A DNA stretch of 64,000 nucleotides from Norana najaformis (lineage: Eukaryota; Annelida; Clitellata; Crassiclitellata; Hormogastridae), in NCBI GenBank assembly GCA_964023275.1, contig OZ029921.1, positions 13,707,806-13,771,805 of the forward strand, in the 5' to 3' direction. Positions 12,901 through 27,284 of this stretch are shown one piece after another. Numbering within the stretch: the stretch's first letter is position 1; each line of letters opens with the position of its first letter. The notes beneath the pieces were generated by a model, which did not search any database, was not told where the DNA came from, and was given only the letters and a program-made list of their open reading frames with translations. The position numbers and the translations under genes were made by a program.

Positions 12901-15900
12901 TTATTACTGTGGAAATGTTTTTATTTATAATAGATCAGAGTTGCACTTTACAACTAGCAAGAGTTCTAAATATTGTCTTCAAGCCTATTTTTCGCTCTTT
13001 TGTTATAAATCCTACAACAATAAACACTTGCTCCATCGAACATGATGTTTCAGATGCATTTGGAAAAGTCTGACAAATCTCATTTTATTTTCTTGCTAAA
13101 ACAGGCAGCAGTTCATAAATTGTTCTTCAGAATCTATCTGGATCATCCTGTTGCCCCCACCCATGTCACAAAAAATACTGAAGACTCAAAATATTGGGTG
13201 ACATTTATTGGTTACAATGAAAGCAGCGAGCAAAAAGTAAGTAAGGAAATGTTTAGCTAGGTAATTATGAAGCTAATTATGAAATTTTAATTAGAATTAA
13301 ACAAGTTTAGTTAGAATTAGAATTAGCACAATTTTGGTTACTAATAAATTAAAATTAGAATTAGCAACCAAGCTAATTAATTAGGTAATTAATTAGTTTA
13401 TAATTAATTAATTACCAATCACTGATTTAGAGGTTTGTAAACATTTAAAGAAGTCTGGCTCTGAGTTTCTGGATCAATTTCTAAGCTTTACTTCTTGGAA
13501 TGCTGTTTTCACAACTGTAGGGACCAATGAACCAGACCCTAGCTTGTTTTTTTCCATATCCCTCCTGCACAGCCTCCGTTGATTTATACTTTGTATTTTA
13601 TTAAAATGGTGTTATGAATTTAATTTGACTCATGAAGATCAATCACTGTGACAGACTGTCAGACCCACAACCACTCAATTGCTTTGTATCACAAAAAACA
13701 AACTCAATAATGACTTCTTGATATTTGAAAAATTTCTTTTTCTAAGCATCTACCTTGGCAAACTGGGAGTGTTACGGTCCAAACTCAGAAATGTTGACCG
13801 ATCGATCATCTGATCAGTGGATCCAATCTTTAAACCACCACCAGCAGGCTGTTCATTTAGCAGACTAGAACTCTGTCCACCCGACTGTGTCAGCCAGCTG
13901 AAAGTCTGAAGAAAAATTCCATCCAAGGTCAGCAAATAAAAATACAAAACAAAAAACGTAAAGAAAACAAGTGTAATGAGATATAACATACAATAATGAA
14001 GCTGTTTTACAGGAACGCTTGGAACCACTATTCCTCAGCAGCTGTCCACATATGACAACACAAAATCTCCTCAAACAGATTATGACAGACCACCATACGC
14101 AAAGTCCAGTGCAGAGGGCTCTTGTCCTGAATTTGTAGGCAATGTTCTCAGATGCCTGGCTAACTGTAGTCACAAACGAAAGAAAAACAGAATTAAACAC
14201 TTCAACTGTTAACTCTATGCTGAACTTGTTGCACAAATGATAAGCAAAGAAGGACATGCGTGACGCTTCATCATCAACATTTCATCAACACTGGGTATGC
14301 TTTTTGCACTTATATTTTCATGCATATAAGTCACACAAGCATATATCCTGCATGCTCATGTACCCTGTGGAAAGTCACCAACCACATACAAAATTTGGTA
14401 TGGACTGCATATATATATGTTCAGAATTCCTTGGCTAGAGCCATAACAAATACTTCTAAATATGAGCATATAACCCCTGTGCTTAAATCGTTACATTGGC
14501 TTCCTGTTCAGTAAAGGATTTGTTTCAAATTAGGACTTACAGTTTATAAAACACCGAACTACGGCCAACCACAATACCTGAAATCAGTCCTTATTCCCCA
14601 GACCTACCATTATTCTGCAAGGTCATCTGATTGTCTTTCTCTGGTCATACCTTGAGCAAGAACTGTTCTGGGTAAACGAACACTTTCGAATGCTGGACCA
14701 AAATTCTGGAATTCCCTCCCTATATCTGTTCGTTCTGCTCAGTCGCTTCTGTCATTTCGTTCTCAACTTAAAACTTACCTGTTTCAAATTGCTTATCCAC
14801 CACAGGCTGCCTCTCTGTCGTGCAGACTGACCTTCTGGATATCGACCTGACTGTGGCTTGGTTTTGGTGTGCCATCGGTTGATGCCTTGTGCATTAGACA
14901 CCAGCGCATTAGAAGTTGCTAATTATTATTATTATTGTTATATGTCAGGTCATCTGAATGCCATTCTCTGGTTATGCCAAAAACCAGAACTGTTCTTTGT
15001 GAATAAGCTTTTTGGTTGCTGGACTTAAATTTTGGAATTCTCTTCCCGCATCTGTGTGTTATGCTGATTCTCTTGTGTCACTTCGTTCACAACTTGACTT
15101 ACCTTTTTTCAGTTGGCTTATTCGCCCTCGGCTGCCTCTCTCTTTCACTGGAATGACTTTCTGGATACTGACTTGACTGCAGCTTGAAATTGGTGTGCCA
15201 TCAGCTGATGCCTTGTGCATTAGCTACTGGTGCCACAGAAGTTTCTGTTAATAAATAATAATAATACCCCACAGGCCCACACAGACCACAAGGAATAGAC
15301 CACAAACGCTAACTCAAGTAATAAAACATCAGAACCGGCATGCATAATCCATTTTTAATACATTCTCATGAAACTGAATTCAAATGACAATTTTTCAACC
15401 ATTCACTTGGAAACAAAACAATGTTTTAAATGCTACAGGAGTATTGTTTTATTTAGGTCTATAATCTACTTGCTTAAGGTTACAAAAAGAACATATGCGA
15501 AAATGAGATTGTGTCAGGTACAATCATGTGGCAAATTTGTTTTATAGCACATATCCATCAATTGTCATAAATACATGGACAACTATCGCAAATGTAAATT
15601 TGCAAATGTAAATTTGAAAATGTCTGTAGGGCTACTTAAAAGATAGCATCAACTTATTCATGACCCAGGCCAAGCCGTAACAGCCATACAGATGCCAGTC
15701 CAAAGCTTGGTTAAAGGAGGGACAGGCTCATCATGTTTCCCACCACAAAGGTTAACCTTACATGCACAAACCACTGATGTGACACACATTCAGTCACCAG
15801 GCAAGCAATACTGTTGATGATCATCTAACAATGGGCAGCAGTGTAATTTCCTAATTGTTCTTCCCGTGGTCTCTAGTATCAACTTCATGATACCCGCTAA

Positions 15901-18900
15901 TATGGTAGTTCCAGAAATGCCACATTAGTTGGGCTCATAACTGTCTTACTAGTTTAGCAGTCCATTCATTCTATGGAATATATTTGGTTGCTACATTTAG
16001 ATTTCTTGGGGTGGTTGAAACAATGTTAAAGTAGCACCATGAAACCAATATGATAGCATTGTAACACACCACAAAATTAACAAATCTTTAATTCAGTCAG
16101 ATCAACTATCGCAGTCATTTTTAACTTTGAGTCATTCCGTGCCAACGCAATCAATGATTCCCACTCAGCAACTCAGAATTTTTTTATTCCTGACCATTTG
16201 TTATGAAGAACTGGGAAGTTTAAGGTGTCTATAGCAAAAACTGTCCAAGATATGGAAGGTGAAGTCAATTGGGGTATGACGAAAATTGTACATGAATTTG
16301 CGGCTATGAAATTTGTGTTATTTTCAGACTTCCGTAACTTTGATCTAGAGCAGCTACACATATTTAGTTTTCAGTTTTAAGTTCTGAGCATTGCATAAAT
16401 TTGCATGTTCAAGAAAAATTTCCTGTGTTTGACATGAGGAATTAACCAGAGTCCTTGAAAAGTGTCCAAACATTTCTTGCCGAACCCATTTTCTTCATGT
16501 TTGCTGACACACTGAACCTGGAGTACATGCAAGTAAGGAATAATTTTAGCGTGGTTTTATTCAGCTATTGATGGAGTTGTAAATGTGTAACTCATTTGTG
16601 TCTTGGTTGACAGGAACTGCTGCATCACTGTGCCAAAAACCCTTCATCTCCATAATAGTGGTCCCTATCAACTGACCAAATGGACATGTGTATCACCTGC
16701 TAAATAAGTCAAATATACATCATTGGAAAGCTAGAAGAACAACCTTTTTAACTGATACCAAACCTGTGGTGGTACTCTAAGGATAATGTCATTAATTTAT
16801 TTGTTGCTGGTCGAACAGGTTCATCAACAATAACATACTGTAATTAATTTGAAAGTAATTAGCACTGAATGTTTCAGTATAATGCACTCTAAATTCTGAA
16901 TCAAGCACACATTCCATGTGCCTCTTATATCGTAAATGCAGTTTAAAAGTATGTATCTGCAAATTTCTTGAACGAGTTTTCTATTTCGTTTAAAACTGCA
17001 TCATCCAACAATCGATAATGTCATCCTGCTGTGGTTATGGATTATTATTATTATTAATTAGAAACTTCTAGAGTGCTGGTGTCTAATGCACAAGGCATCA
17101 ACTGATGGCGCTTCAGATTTAATCTGCATTCAGGTCGATATCCAGAAGATCAGTCCACTAAGACAGAGAGGCAGCCTACAGCGGACAAGCCAACTGAAAA
17201 AGTCTTAAGTCGAGAATGAAATGACATAACAGAATGAGCATAATGCACTGATGCAGGAAGAGAATTCCAAAATTTCGGTCCAGCAACCGAAAAAGCTCGC
17301 CTACCAAGAAAAGTTCTAGTTTCTGGCACAACAAGAACAAGGCATTCCGATGACCTGGTTGAATAATGGCAGAGCTGGAAGACATAGTAAATGTTCCGTT
17401 GGCACCTAACAATTACCTTTCTTTCTGGGCCACTGGAACGGACCCTTGATCCCTGTAGCCCTCATGAAATTAACTGGTACATCTTCTTTCTCCAGATCTT
17501 GCTCCAATATTTTCCCAACATAATATACTTGGTCATACACAGCAGCTACACACTTTTCTGGCACATAAACTTTACTCATATCAGGAATTTCACTCTGCTG
17601 AGCCAGAGTGGTTACTGTCCAGGAGATAGCCAATGACACTAGAAACATCTTCAACTGTCTGTAGCCTGCTGGTATGAAACAATGGTGATTTTGTGTTCCT
17701 GGACCCTTCTTGGCTTCTTTAAATCTGGCTTCCTGATCATCTTTTAGCAGTCACTTCTGTATTAGGCACATACAGTAGGAGAATTTTATGCCCAAGATGT
17801 TGCTGTCAACTCACAGAAACAGCTGCTGTGCAGTTAAAATATGGTTTGTTGAATGACTGCTAAAGTTAGCAGTCATTTTTAACTTAGCCACCAGTCACAA
17901 ATTTGTTAATTAGTGTTCTACAATTAACGGTACAATACAGTCTTGAAACTGCAGTTTGCTCTTGGCAACTCTGTGTAAAATAAACTGGTATAACCCACAC
18001 ACTGAGATAACCTGCAGTCAGGGTGTAGAGTTTGTAACATCTGATATAACCCACATGGCGAATGCATGAAAATATGGTACTGGGGCCCAATTACACAGCT
18101 TCCCTTCCTACTCAGTACTCTCCCACTGGGAGCCACATGGGCTCATTAGACGATCAAAGCTGTTCACCCATCTGCTTTATGAAGTAACTTGATACTTGGT
18201 TGTCTCAAACCATGCCAAGCATAGCACCAAAGTTATTAGACAGGAGGACTTGATTTCACCCAACCATCTGCTTCTTAATGTAACCAACACACATTTCATC
18301 TGAATGGCTATTAGGTTCCAACTAATAAATATATCTTTGCCATACTACTATGTATATATAAGTAGTACATGAAAGGAATGAGCACTTTCAAACCAACTCC
18401 AAATGAGGGTCGTTTTCAAGCCATTGCTGAAAGGCCACCTCCAACAGTGTGCGCTTACAATAACAATAATATTAATACAAAAAAATAATAATAATAAATT
18501 AATAATGCATTAATAATAACACTAATAATAAAAATAAATTAATAATAATGATAATAATAATGGTGCAAAATGAGTAGGTTTGTAACACACAACTATTACT
18601 GCAGAATCTGTTAAGATCTTCTAAGGTGATCATAGGATATTATTTGATGATTCGAAAAGATGATAGCACCTCTTAGTCTCTTTCTTCCCCCTACAACTAG
18701 ACATCCCTTTTGTCTTTGTTGCAGATGGTCTTGTTCTGAAAGAAACCTTCTGCTAATAAAATCTCTGTTATCAGTACATCTTGGTATATGATGATTTTGT
18801 GTATTATTCTGAAGTATTTTCATCTAAATGGCAATGCCACTTCCTTGACCTCTGCCATTACAATGCCCTCTAGGCAGGCTCAACTCATCTGTAAGTTTCA

Positions 18901-21900
18901 AATAATCATCCTTCGTCATTCCCTACAATGCTTTTGTAGAGGACCCTCAAGTTGCGCTAAAACGTTAAGCAGCATTTCCAGCGCTAGGCTAGCGATGCTC
19001 GAATGTAAAAAAAGTGGGCAAACACAAATTTACAACTTCTCTGCAGTTCTAGGGAATTGTAAATATGCCTCTGCAATTGTTACTGGATGACATAACTTTA
19101 CCTTGGGTTGCCTGGCTTGAGACCTGTCATGCGAAGCAAAAAAACAAAGTTTGAGATTATTTCGAAGTTTTTTCACCTAAATGGCAATGACAATTCCTTG
19201 ACCTCTGCCATTACAAGGCCCTCTAGCCAGGCTCAACTCGTCAACCATTAGAGAATATGTTGGTCAACAGCTTCATGGTCTCCAAGGTAGACCAGTGCAA
19301 AAGCCTGCTGGCAGGTTTGCTGACTTGTCAGCTACAGCGGATAGAGTCGGCGCTAAAGTCTGCTGCCTAGCTCATCTATGGCCAGACACCACCTTGTCAC
19401 TGACCTGCTGTATGATCTTCTCCTATCTGTTGTATGACAACCTACACTGCTGCACGGTTCTCAGCAGATCATGTAGAAACTGTGCCTGATCGCTTTCAAG
19501 GGGCCAAGTGGCCTTATTCCGGACTATATTTTGGATTTCTGCATTCGAGTAGCAGACAACCAGAAGAGATGTTGGCTGCTGTCCTCAACAGGGAATCAAC
19601 CGCATCTCCCGCAATCTTTCACAAGGTTTGGCGAAACTTTCTTCTGTCACTGGACCCACTGCATGGAACAGTCTTGCCACATGAAGAATGCAGCATGGAC
19701 ACATTCTTATGTAACCATATCCATAAAACTTATTCTGTCAATAACGTCTTTAGCGCCACATCTGGTCTTTTTAATTTGTAACATGTGGAGTCAATTCTGC
19801 AGTAAAAGTTTGTTAACTCAATAAAATCATGAATTTCACTGACATGGTTCTGGGGGAAAAAGACAAAGAAACCAACATGCAATTTGCATCACAATTAGTC
19901 TTTGGTATGACAAATTCATGTACCGAAATTTAGCTATGTGTCATTTACTGTCAACATTGATATTTTGGTGTTATAGAATACCCCTCAATGGTCTACCATG
20001 AGCTACAAAATGCATCAGTAAGTCATATCTACTGAATTTTACCAACAACTCTCTTTCTTAATGATAAGTACTCATATGGCAGTCTTATGTTATTACAAAC
20101 ATATTTATGTATAATCACTATCTGGGCTTGTAGCACAAAAAACAACTGCTACAATGAGCTTTTCGGCAATGTTCGCCTTTCCATATATTTGAAAGGGGGA
20201 GACACTCTGACTATAATTGTAGTTTTGTAATCAGCACAAGAAATTGATAAGGCACTGAAAATTACAGGCATCTATCCCTGATACTTCCGGATTTACAGCA
20301 AGTAAATGAATCATTTAATTTTTAGCAAAGTCGTAAAATGCAAAAAATTAAAATTCTGTAATAACATTCAGGTTTAAAACACTAATTGTTTGCACGGTAT
20401 CACTAGCCTACATATTACAGTTAGAACATAACAGAAAACATACAAAGCATGTCTTGTTAAGCAGTATTTAGATATTGCATCATTTTTGCCAGTAGAAAGG
20501 CCAGCAACATCCTATTCAGTGCTATCTCATATAAGCGCTCTTCCCTTAAGCACGCAGTACAGTGTGGTCCCATTTATGTGTGGTTGTTGGAAGCAAAAAT
20601 CAACACAGCCATGTGTTAAGTATTAATGAATCGTGGGTTACAAAAGCCATGCTGATATACACTAGTGTATGTCTTACATAAGTCTTAGTGTGGCTAGAAA
20701 GCTCAAAGACATGCTATCTGATGGGAAGGCACTTCCAGATGATTTTGTCCAATTAAATTGAAAGGCCATATTGCCGTCATGTTATAGGCAAATGTGTGAT
20801 TTAATACTAGACAATTTATATTTCTGGCTACATGAACACTGACTGATTCTAGACAATTATTTTAAAGGTGAAGTCCTGTCAACTGGACAACCAATTTCAG
20901 CAGTATACAGCTGTTGTAACCTTGGTTGAGAGAGTAAGCAGCTAAGCTCCTGCCTGCGGTAGAGCTGGGATGCTGGGTTTCGGAAGGGGAGATATGTGCA
21001 GCTACAATGAGTTCACCTAATTTGAAACTGTACTGCCCCTTCCGGGCTTAAAGCCAGCTACAGCCAGCAACTATTGTCGCTCATTGAGACAGTTGTTCCA
21101 GCTGATACAGACTGTCTAATATAAACAGATAGCTGACAATGAGATTGAATATTAGCCTGTGGAGCAGGTGTATTGATTGTTCTGCAGGCTAAAGCATCTA
21201 GCATGTTGACTAGTTATAGGCAGGAGCCATGACATCACCACGCATTAAGCGGACTTAAGGGTTGCACGTAAACAGGACTGCATTGTACTATGCAGCAGAG
21301 CCTGCTCTGATATCCTTTCTGAGTCAGAGGTCACAAATTACAACTGGTGGTTATAGCAATTACAGCATACCATATAGGATTTAAGCAAACATAACACATA
21401 CTGAGTTGGGTTTGTTTACTTTGAAAATGTTTGGGATATCCCATATATTTATTTTTTCCAATGATTTTAATGCATGGCCTTTATAGAATTTTACAAAATT
21501 GTTGGACTTGGTATTTGGACTCGGACCCAACTAGGATTCCAGTCTCATATTTAAGGACTCAGATTCAGGCTTGTATCATCATGACTCGGACACATGGGCT
21601 CGGAACTTGGACTCGGATGCAAAAAGTTGGGAATCATCAACATGTAGCTATTATTCCTTATTTCAGTCCAATGAAACAAATACATAAAATAAAAGCTTAA
21701 GAGATAAATTTCACGTGCAAAACAGTAACACTTGTTTACATGTCTATACAGAACTCCACAACAGCACAAACATGGCCATAGCAATCAAATGCAGGACACA
21801 TTTAACCTCCCAACTTCTGTGGATATTCGTTAACAGACAAACAAGGATGGAGGATGAGTGGGCGCTAGACGGCATGGTCTACGGCTGTTCACCCACCCAG

Positions 21901-24900
21901 TGTATGCATGCATGTATCTGACTACTTATATGGCACCTTTCAAGAACCTTACACAGATGTTAAAACATGGCCATCTCTCACATCTAACAAGGTGCAATTT
22001 AAGATAAGTTGAAGGCATTTCTTGAGTCATCTGTGGCAGAACAATATATATTTTTGGTGAAAGATTGTTCCAGAAGTGCATGAGAACACAAGATGTGTCC
22101 ACACTGTTGTACAGAGAAGCAGGATCATCGAGACCGTAGGGCTTCAGAATGCAATGAACATCAATCTTGCTGGCTGCTGACAGGAACTCAGAGCTCTGCT
22201 GTATTATAGGTCCACACTGACTCTCAAGACTCACCCCATGAGCAGGATTTTGAATGTAATCCTGTTCTTGATCAAAAGCCAATGCAGCATGTCTCACAAA
22301 CAGTTTAAAACAAGAGAATTTTTGCGGATTATAGCAATCATGTTCAGAACCTAGCAAGGACAGAGTGTCTATAATCCAGATACATCAGAATGAATGAGTG
22401 GACAAAAGTTACAGCGCTGCTAAAGTATAAATTTTCCTGTATGACTCTGATCTGATGCAGCTGATAAAAGCAGAACCTGCAGATGAACTGACATGCTCTG
22501 CCACTGGTAGTTCTTTACTCAAGAGCACACAAAGGTCTCGGACAACATAATGTGCTTCCCAACCCAGGAATGCAGCTGTCACTGTTTCACTGTCAGTCTT
22601 AGCAAGTGCCTGTCTTGTGCCAAGCCATATGAACACCTTTTTTTCAGGTTCAGCCTCAGCCAATTTTAAGACGTCCATATTTGAAGGAAACTTCAGACCT
22701 GGACATCTTCAAATTCATATAGCGAGGCACTAGTCAGGCACATGCTAGGCTCCAACACAACTGCCTGCATTTTGACATCAGAGAGAAGGCATGTCAAGCA
22801 CAGCTGGATGCCATCAGCATTTGGCACACTGGTGAACCAGGGATTCAAGAGCAAAGATGACCTTGGTCAGATCAGCCATACACAAGATTTATTTTTTATT
22901 TTATTTACTTAAAGCACTTGTAACGCGCACAATTTCAGTACACCTGAATCTGAGGTGTAAAGAAGGTGTAAAGAAGCAGCCCGAGAACTGAGCTCTGTGG
23001 GACACTGAATATAATGGATGTCCTGACTGACTTGTCAGAGCCAATGGCTACCAACATTGTCTGCCATCCAGGAAAAAGCAAAGCCATTCCAGTGGTTGCC
23101 CGTTAACTCCATAAGAGAAGCTCAGTCTGGTAAACAAGATGTCATGGCCCAGTGTCAAATGCCAGGCTAACATTCAGAAAAGCAAGCAACACGACATGTC
23201 CAAGACTGACTGCCTCACTGATATAGCTCAAAGGCATTCAATGTCAGGCCTCAGAACCCGGACTAGAGAAAGAGGACTTGATTTGGCATTAAGGAAAGAG
23301 GACTTGATTTGGCATTAAGGACTCAGGCTGAGATTAGGGGATCACTGAATAAGCCTTGGGAATTCAGGACTCGGACTTGGTCAACCTGAACTCGGATATG
23401 TGTATGGAAACTTAGTTTTAACTTGTGAAATTTTCTTATGATATCATGCATAAACATACTAACAGTGCAAGATGCTCCAAAGTCATTTATTTTGCATATA
23501 GTGCATTTCCAGGAATATTCTTGCAGTGTTCCTAACACAAGGTATTTTTAGTGTTCCTTTTACTGGATATTTATTTTACACATAGTGTTTCTCTGATCAA
23601 GCATTTTTACCCAAAGTGCTCTTTAAAGCTGAGTTTCTATTTCTCAAAGAGTATTCCTCACACTAGGTCTTTTGCATAATGTTCCTCTCACTATGCATTT
23701 ATTGTGCCTAGTCTTCCTTTTACTAAGGATTTTTGCACACAGTGCCGCAGGTATTTATTTTTTAACAATGTGTTTATTAAGAAAACTTCTATGGTTAGTA
23801 ACTTCATTTTCTTAGCCTTGGCATATGAGGGCAGGTGGTAGTCTTTTCTTTTACCATCTGATATTCCTGTCGACAGTGTATGCTCATTTCATAGTCAATT
23901 TCACTAGGTATGCAGTGGAACAGAAATCGGGAAATATCATTCTGCCTATAGCATGCACTCCCAGACTGACTGACCTGATGAATTGTGATTGACTGATCGT
24001 GTTTTATACCACACTGAGTGGTAGATTCTCTGTAAAAGGTGCTATTTAACTCTCATAAAAGCAATGCAGTACAATCCATAAAAATACTGGTTGAAGAAGG
24101 TGCAAGAAAATAAAAAGAATCCAAGAAACTTACAGGTCCACAGGTATCATCCACTAAGTTGCCAATACCATGAACTGATGAAGGAGCTATGCCAAACGGT
24201 GATGGAATGCCAATCCCAGATGGATTTGAAGGATACATGTTCATGAGCACAACTCAGCGGCAGTGACAAAACTCTACCTTCAGTGTCACTGACACACTTA
24301 AAAAGCTACAAAGAGTCACATAAATGCAAATAAGCGGCATTTATTTCTGCAGTTTCTTAGCAGCAAAACATAAAGCTGTTCCATTATCATCATTAACTAA
24401 CTCTGGTTTGTTGCATTCATGCTTTTGGCCAGCCAACTGATCAGTCAGGTCAAACATCACCAAATCTTTGAACAAGCCCACAAGGGTCGTTCTGTGTCAA
24501 CTAGTGGTCTCCATCTGATCATATCAGATATTGATCATCTTTGGTCCATATTAAGCTACAAGAAGATTTTCACCATACACTGCTTAAGCACAGCAGCTCT
24601 AATCTCCAAATGCAGAGCACAGACGACTAACTCAGTGATTATCTGGTATGTTGAGCCTGCATTCACCAAAATAAACGTTAATTAAGTTTACAATGGCCTA
24701 TGCAAGATTTTGTAGATACAGAACACAATTTTAAAACTTCATTTTTTATGAAAAAAAATTTCTGGCATTTATTTACTTGGTGTAGAGTTCAGTGATATAC
24801 CTAGTTTACTATTTATGTAGTCTATTCAGTTTCCTTCAGTTATGTTCTCAGCATCACATACAACAGACCCTCACTATAAAATGTTTACTGACTTAACACG

Positions 24901-27249
24901 ACTGCTGGCATTCCTGTGATCAGGGGCAGCAATTATTCATGGACTTCATTATTAAAATGAATTAAAACATAAATTGTTAAAATATTAGAAATAAACCAAA
25001 ATGAACCAAACAGCTTAAATATGAACTATTATAAAACCAGTGCATCAATGAGATAAAATTACTATTTACAAATCCTATCTATTGAGAAGCCTTGTGGCCA
25101 ATCTCCCTCAGTTGCTTTCTGGATTTCAGTTGGACCAATCCCAGACTTCAGTTTGCTTCAGTCTTCAAGCATCGTCCAGTTACGGACCCCCAGGATGGAT
25201 ATGTGTCCGCACAGTTCTCAACAACATTTGCCAAGCTGTACCTGTAAAGGTCAAGCCAACAGTGTTGCAAAAATTTAACAAAGCCAGGCAGTATTTGAGG
25301 TATCAAAATATAGAGGGAAGGTCTTTGTTAAAGATCACAAACAGTGCAATCATGCAAAAACGTCATTGGTACATCAACAGCAAACCATACAAATCCAAAT
25401 GCATCAATAACTGAGAGTATACTGTTTCTTATCATTTATAATTAAGCCAGGTTTCTTGATGCACAACAATTTGCCACCATTTACTTCACATCTTTTTATT
25501 TGCCTCTGAAGTTTTACACTCATCAGTAAGCCTTTCTGTGCATGCAGCCTACCTACTCCCATCTACATCAGCTAACTCTGCCACTGCCTTGTTTGGGGAT
25601 AGTGCCAGTTCCAAGCCTGGATAAAGGAGGACGGCGACGGCAATGGCCTTTGATGCCATAAGCTGTTGTTAAACTGAGGAACTGCTACTACTAATCTACA
25701 TCAGCTGACACACTGTCCTCCAAAGAAAAGAGTCCTGCAGCATCCAAAGAAGGTTCCAGCACATGATATGAGAACAAAGTTAGATCAAACTGAATGCCCA
25801 GATGTTTGGATCATAAAGACTTCGAAAGCAGTATACCACTGCAGACTTGGAAGCAATGCTGAAATCTGTACATATAATCTGACCTAATCTGATATAGTTA
25901 TTTTTCTGGAATCGTACATGTGAGTTGACATGGTTCAGCAAATACCTGCCACTGCCAATGGGTCCTCAAAAAGAACTGCATTCACAAGTTGTTTACATGG
26001 TTAACACTACATTCTCACAAAAAAACCTAGTTATGCTGTTTCCCATGTAACTGAAAGCTACATTTAAACTTATGTTTTCTAAGAGGCATGTAAAGGCATT
26101 ATATAAAAGTTAAATTGCAATAACATTACAACCACTGGGTGACATTACACAATAAAAACAACCTGTCGAAATCCATGATAAGCCATCCATCTTAACCCTT
26201 TGCCTGCCACAGGTGCGATTTTGTGAAAATAACTTTCTGCATGCGCCACAGACGCAAATTTGCGACATTATAGGTGTCCTTATAAAAACCTGTTGGATAG
26301 TAGCGAACAAGCTAAATAGCTTCATAGATAATAAGGTGATTAAGTATACTATACAGGAACTAAGGTTGTGTAGCTGGCTTCCAGCATATCTCTGCTCCAA
26401 AAAGTGCAGAAATTACAAAGTATAAGAAGATGGACAGGAGCACTTGATAGCCACCTGAAAAAAAGGAAGAATATAACAAAGATGGAGTGGACGAAGGTCA
26501 TTACAGCATAGTCAAATGGGTGAGTTGGTTCCAAAAAGCCTTTTCCAAAAGGCCTAAATTCTTAAAACAAAAGTATCGCAATAAAATATTATTTAAAGAA
26601 ATAAATACGTAAAAGGAACATGGAGGTGATTGGATTAATAATTTATGAAAACAATGCTGAAGACTGTCTCTCAAAAATTGTGGTTTCGAGAATACAGGGG
26701 AGACAATTACTTAACTGGTGATCATCATCATCATAATCATAATGACGATGATTATGGAGACCTATGTTAACACAGCTGTGCAAACTGGTGTGCAGCTTAT
26801 GTTACCTATGGTAACACAGAGGATCTCACAAAAATTTACACACAAGATCTGAGGTAAGACAGCTTATCAGATTGGATTATAAAAGATAAGACAGTGGTTT
26901 GGGCCTATCACTGTGGGGGATACAGGCGGGGGCTGGAAGGCATGCAGGCAGCTAGGAACTACAGTCTTAGGTTCATATCTGGTTTTGGTCATGTTGAGGA
27001 GAAAGCCCCAATTACAGGACAAACCCGGTAACACGCGTCCCGGTAACGCGCGCATTCGCTTAACACATGGTCGCACCATGCGTCCCGAGGCCGCCAACTT
27101 AACACGCGTATCCCGCTAACGCGCGGTACACGAACAACCTAGTACGTTATGTTACTGACGTCTCGAGCGTTACGCCGTCTCGTTTGGCTCGTAATGGGCA
27201 ATGCATGGAAGATTTCATATAAATACATGCATTGAATTTGATCATTTTG

Positions 27250-27284
<35 letters not shown>

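Noticed and set aside
13865-14257. Long minus-strand frame upstream of GSE1 exon 3
   Set aside because: It is in a different frame from exon 3, hydrophobic by chance, and is cut by the exon-3 acceptor.
19245-19780. GC-richer open frames as a gene
   Set aside because: Frames are short, mutually overlapping, with no motif, and follow a duplicated non-coding segment.
25082-25414. 110-codon plus-strand frame as a host exon
   Set aside because: Starts without a usable context, no motif, and lies within GSE1 intron 1 on the opposite strand; no second exon found.
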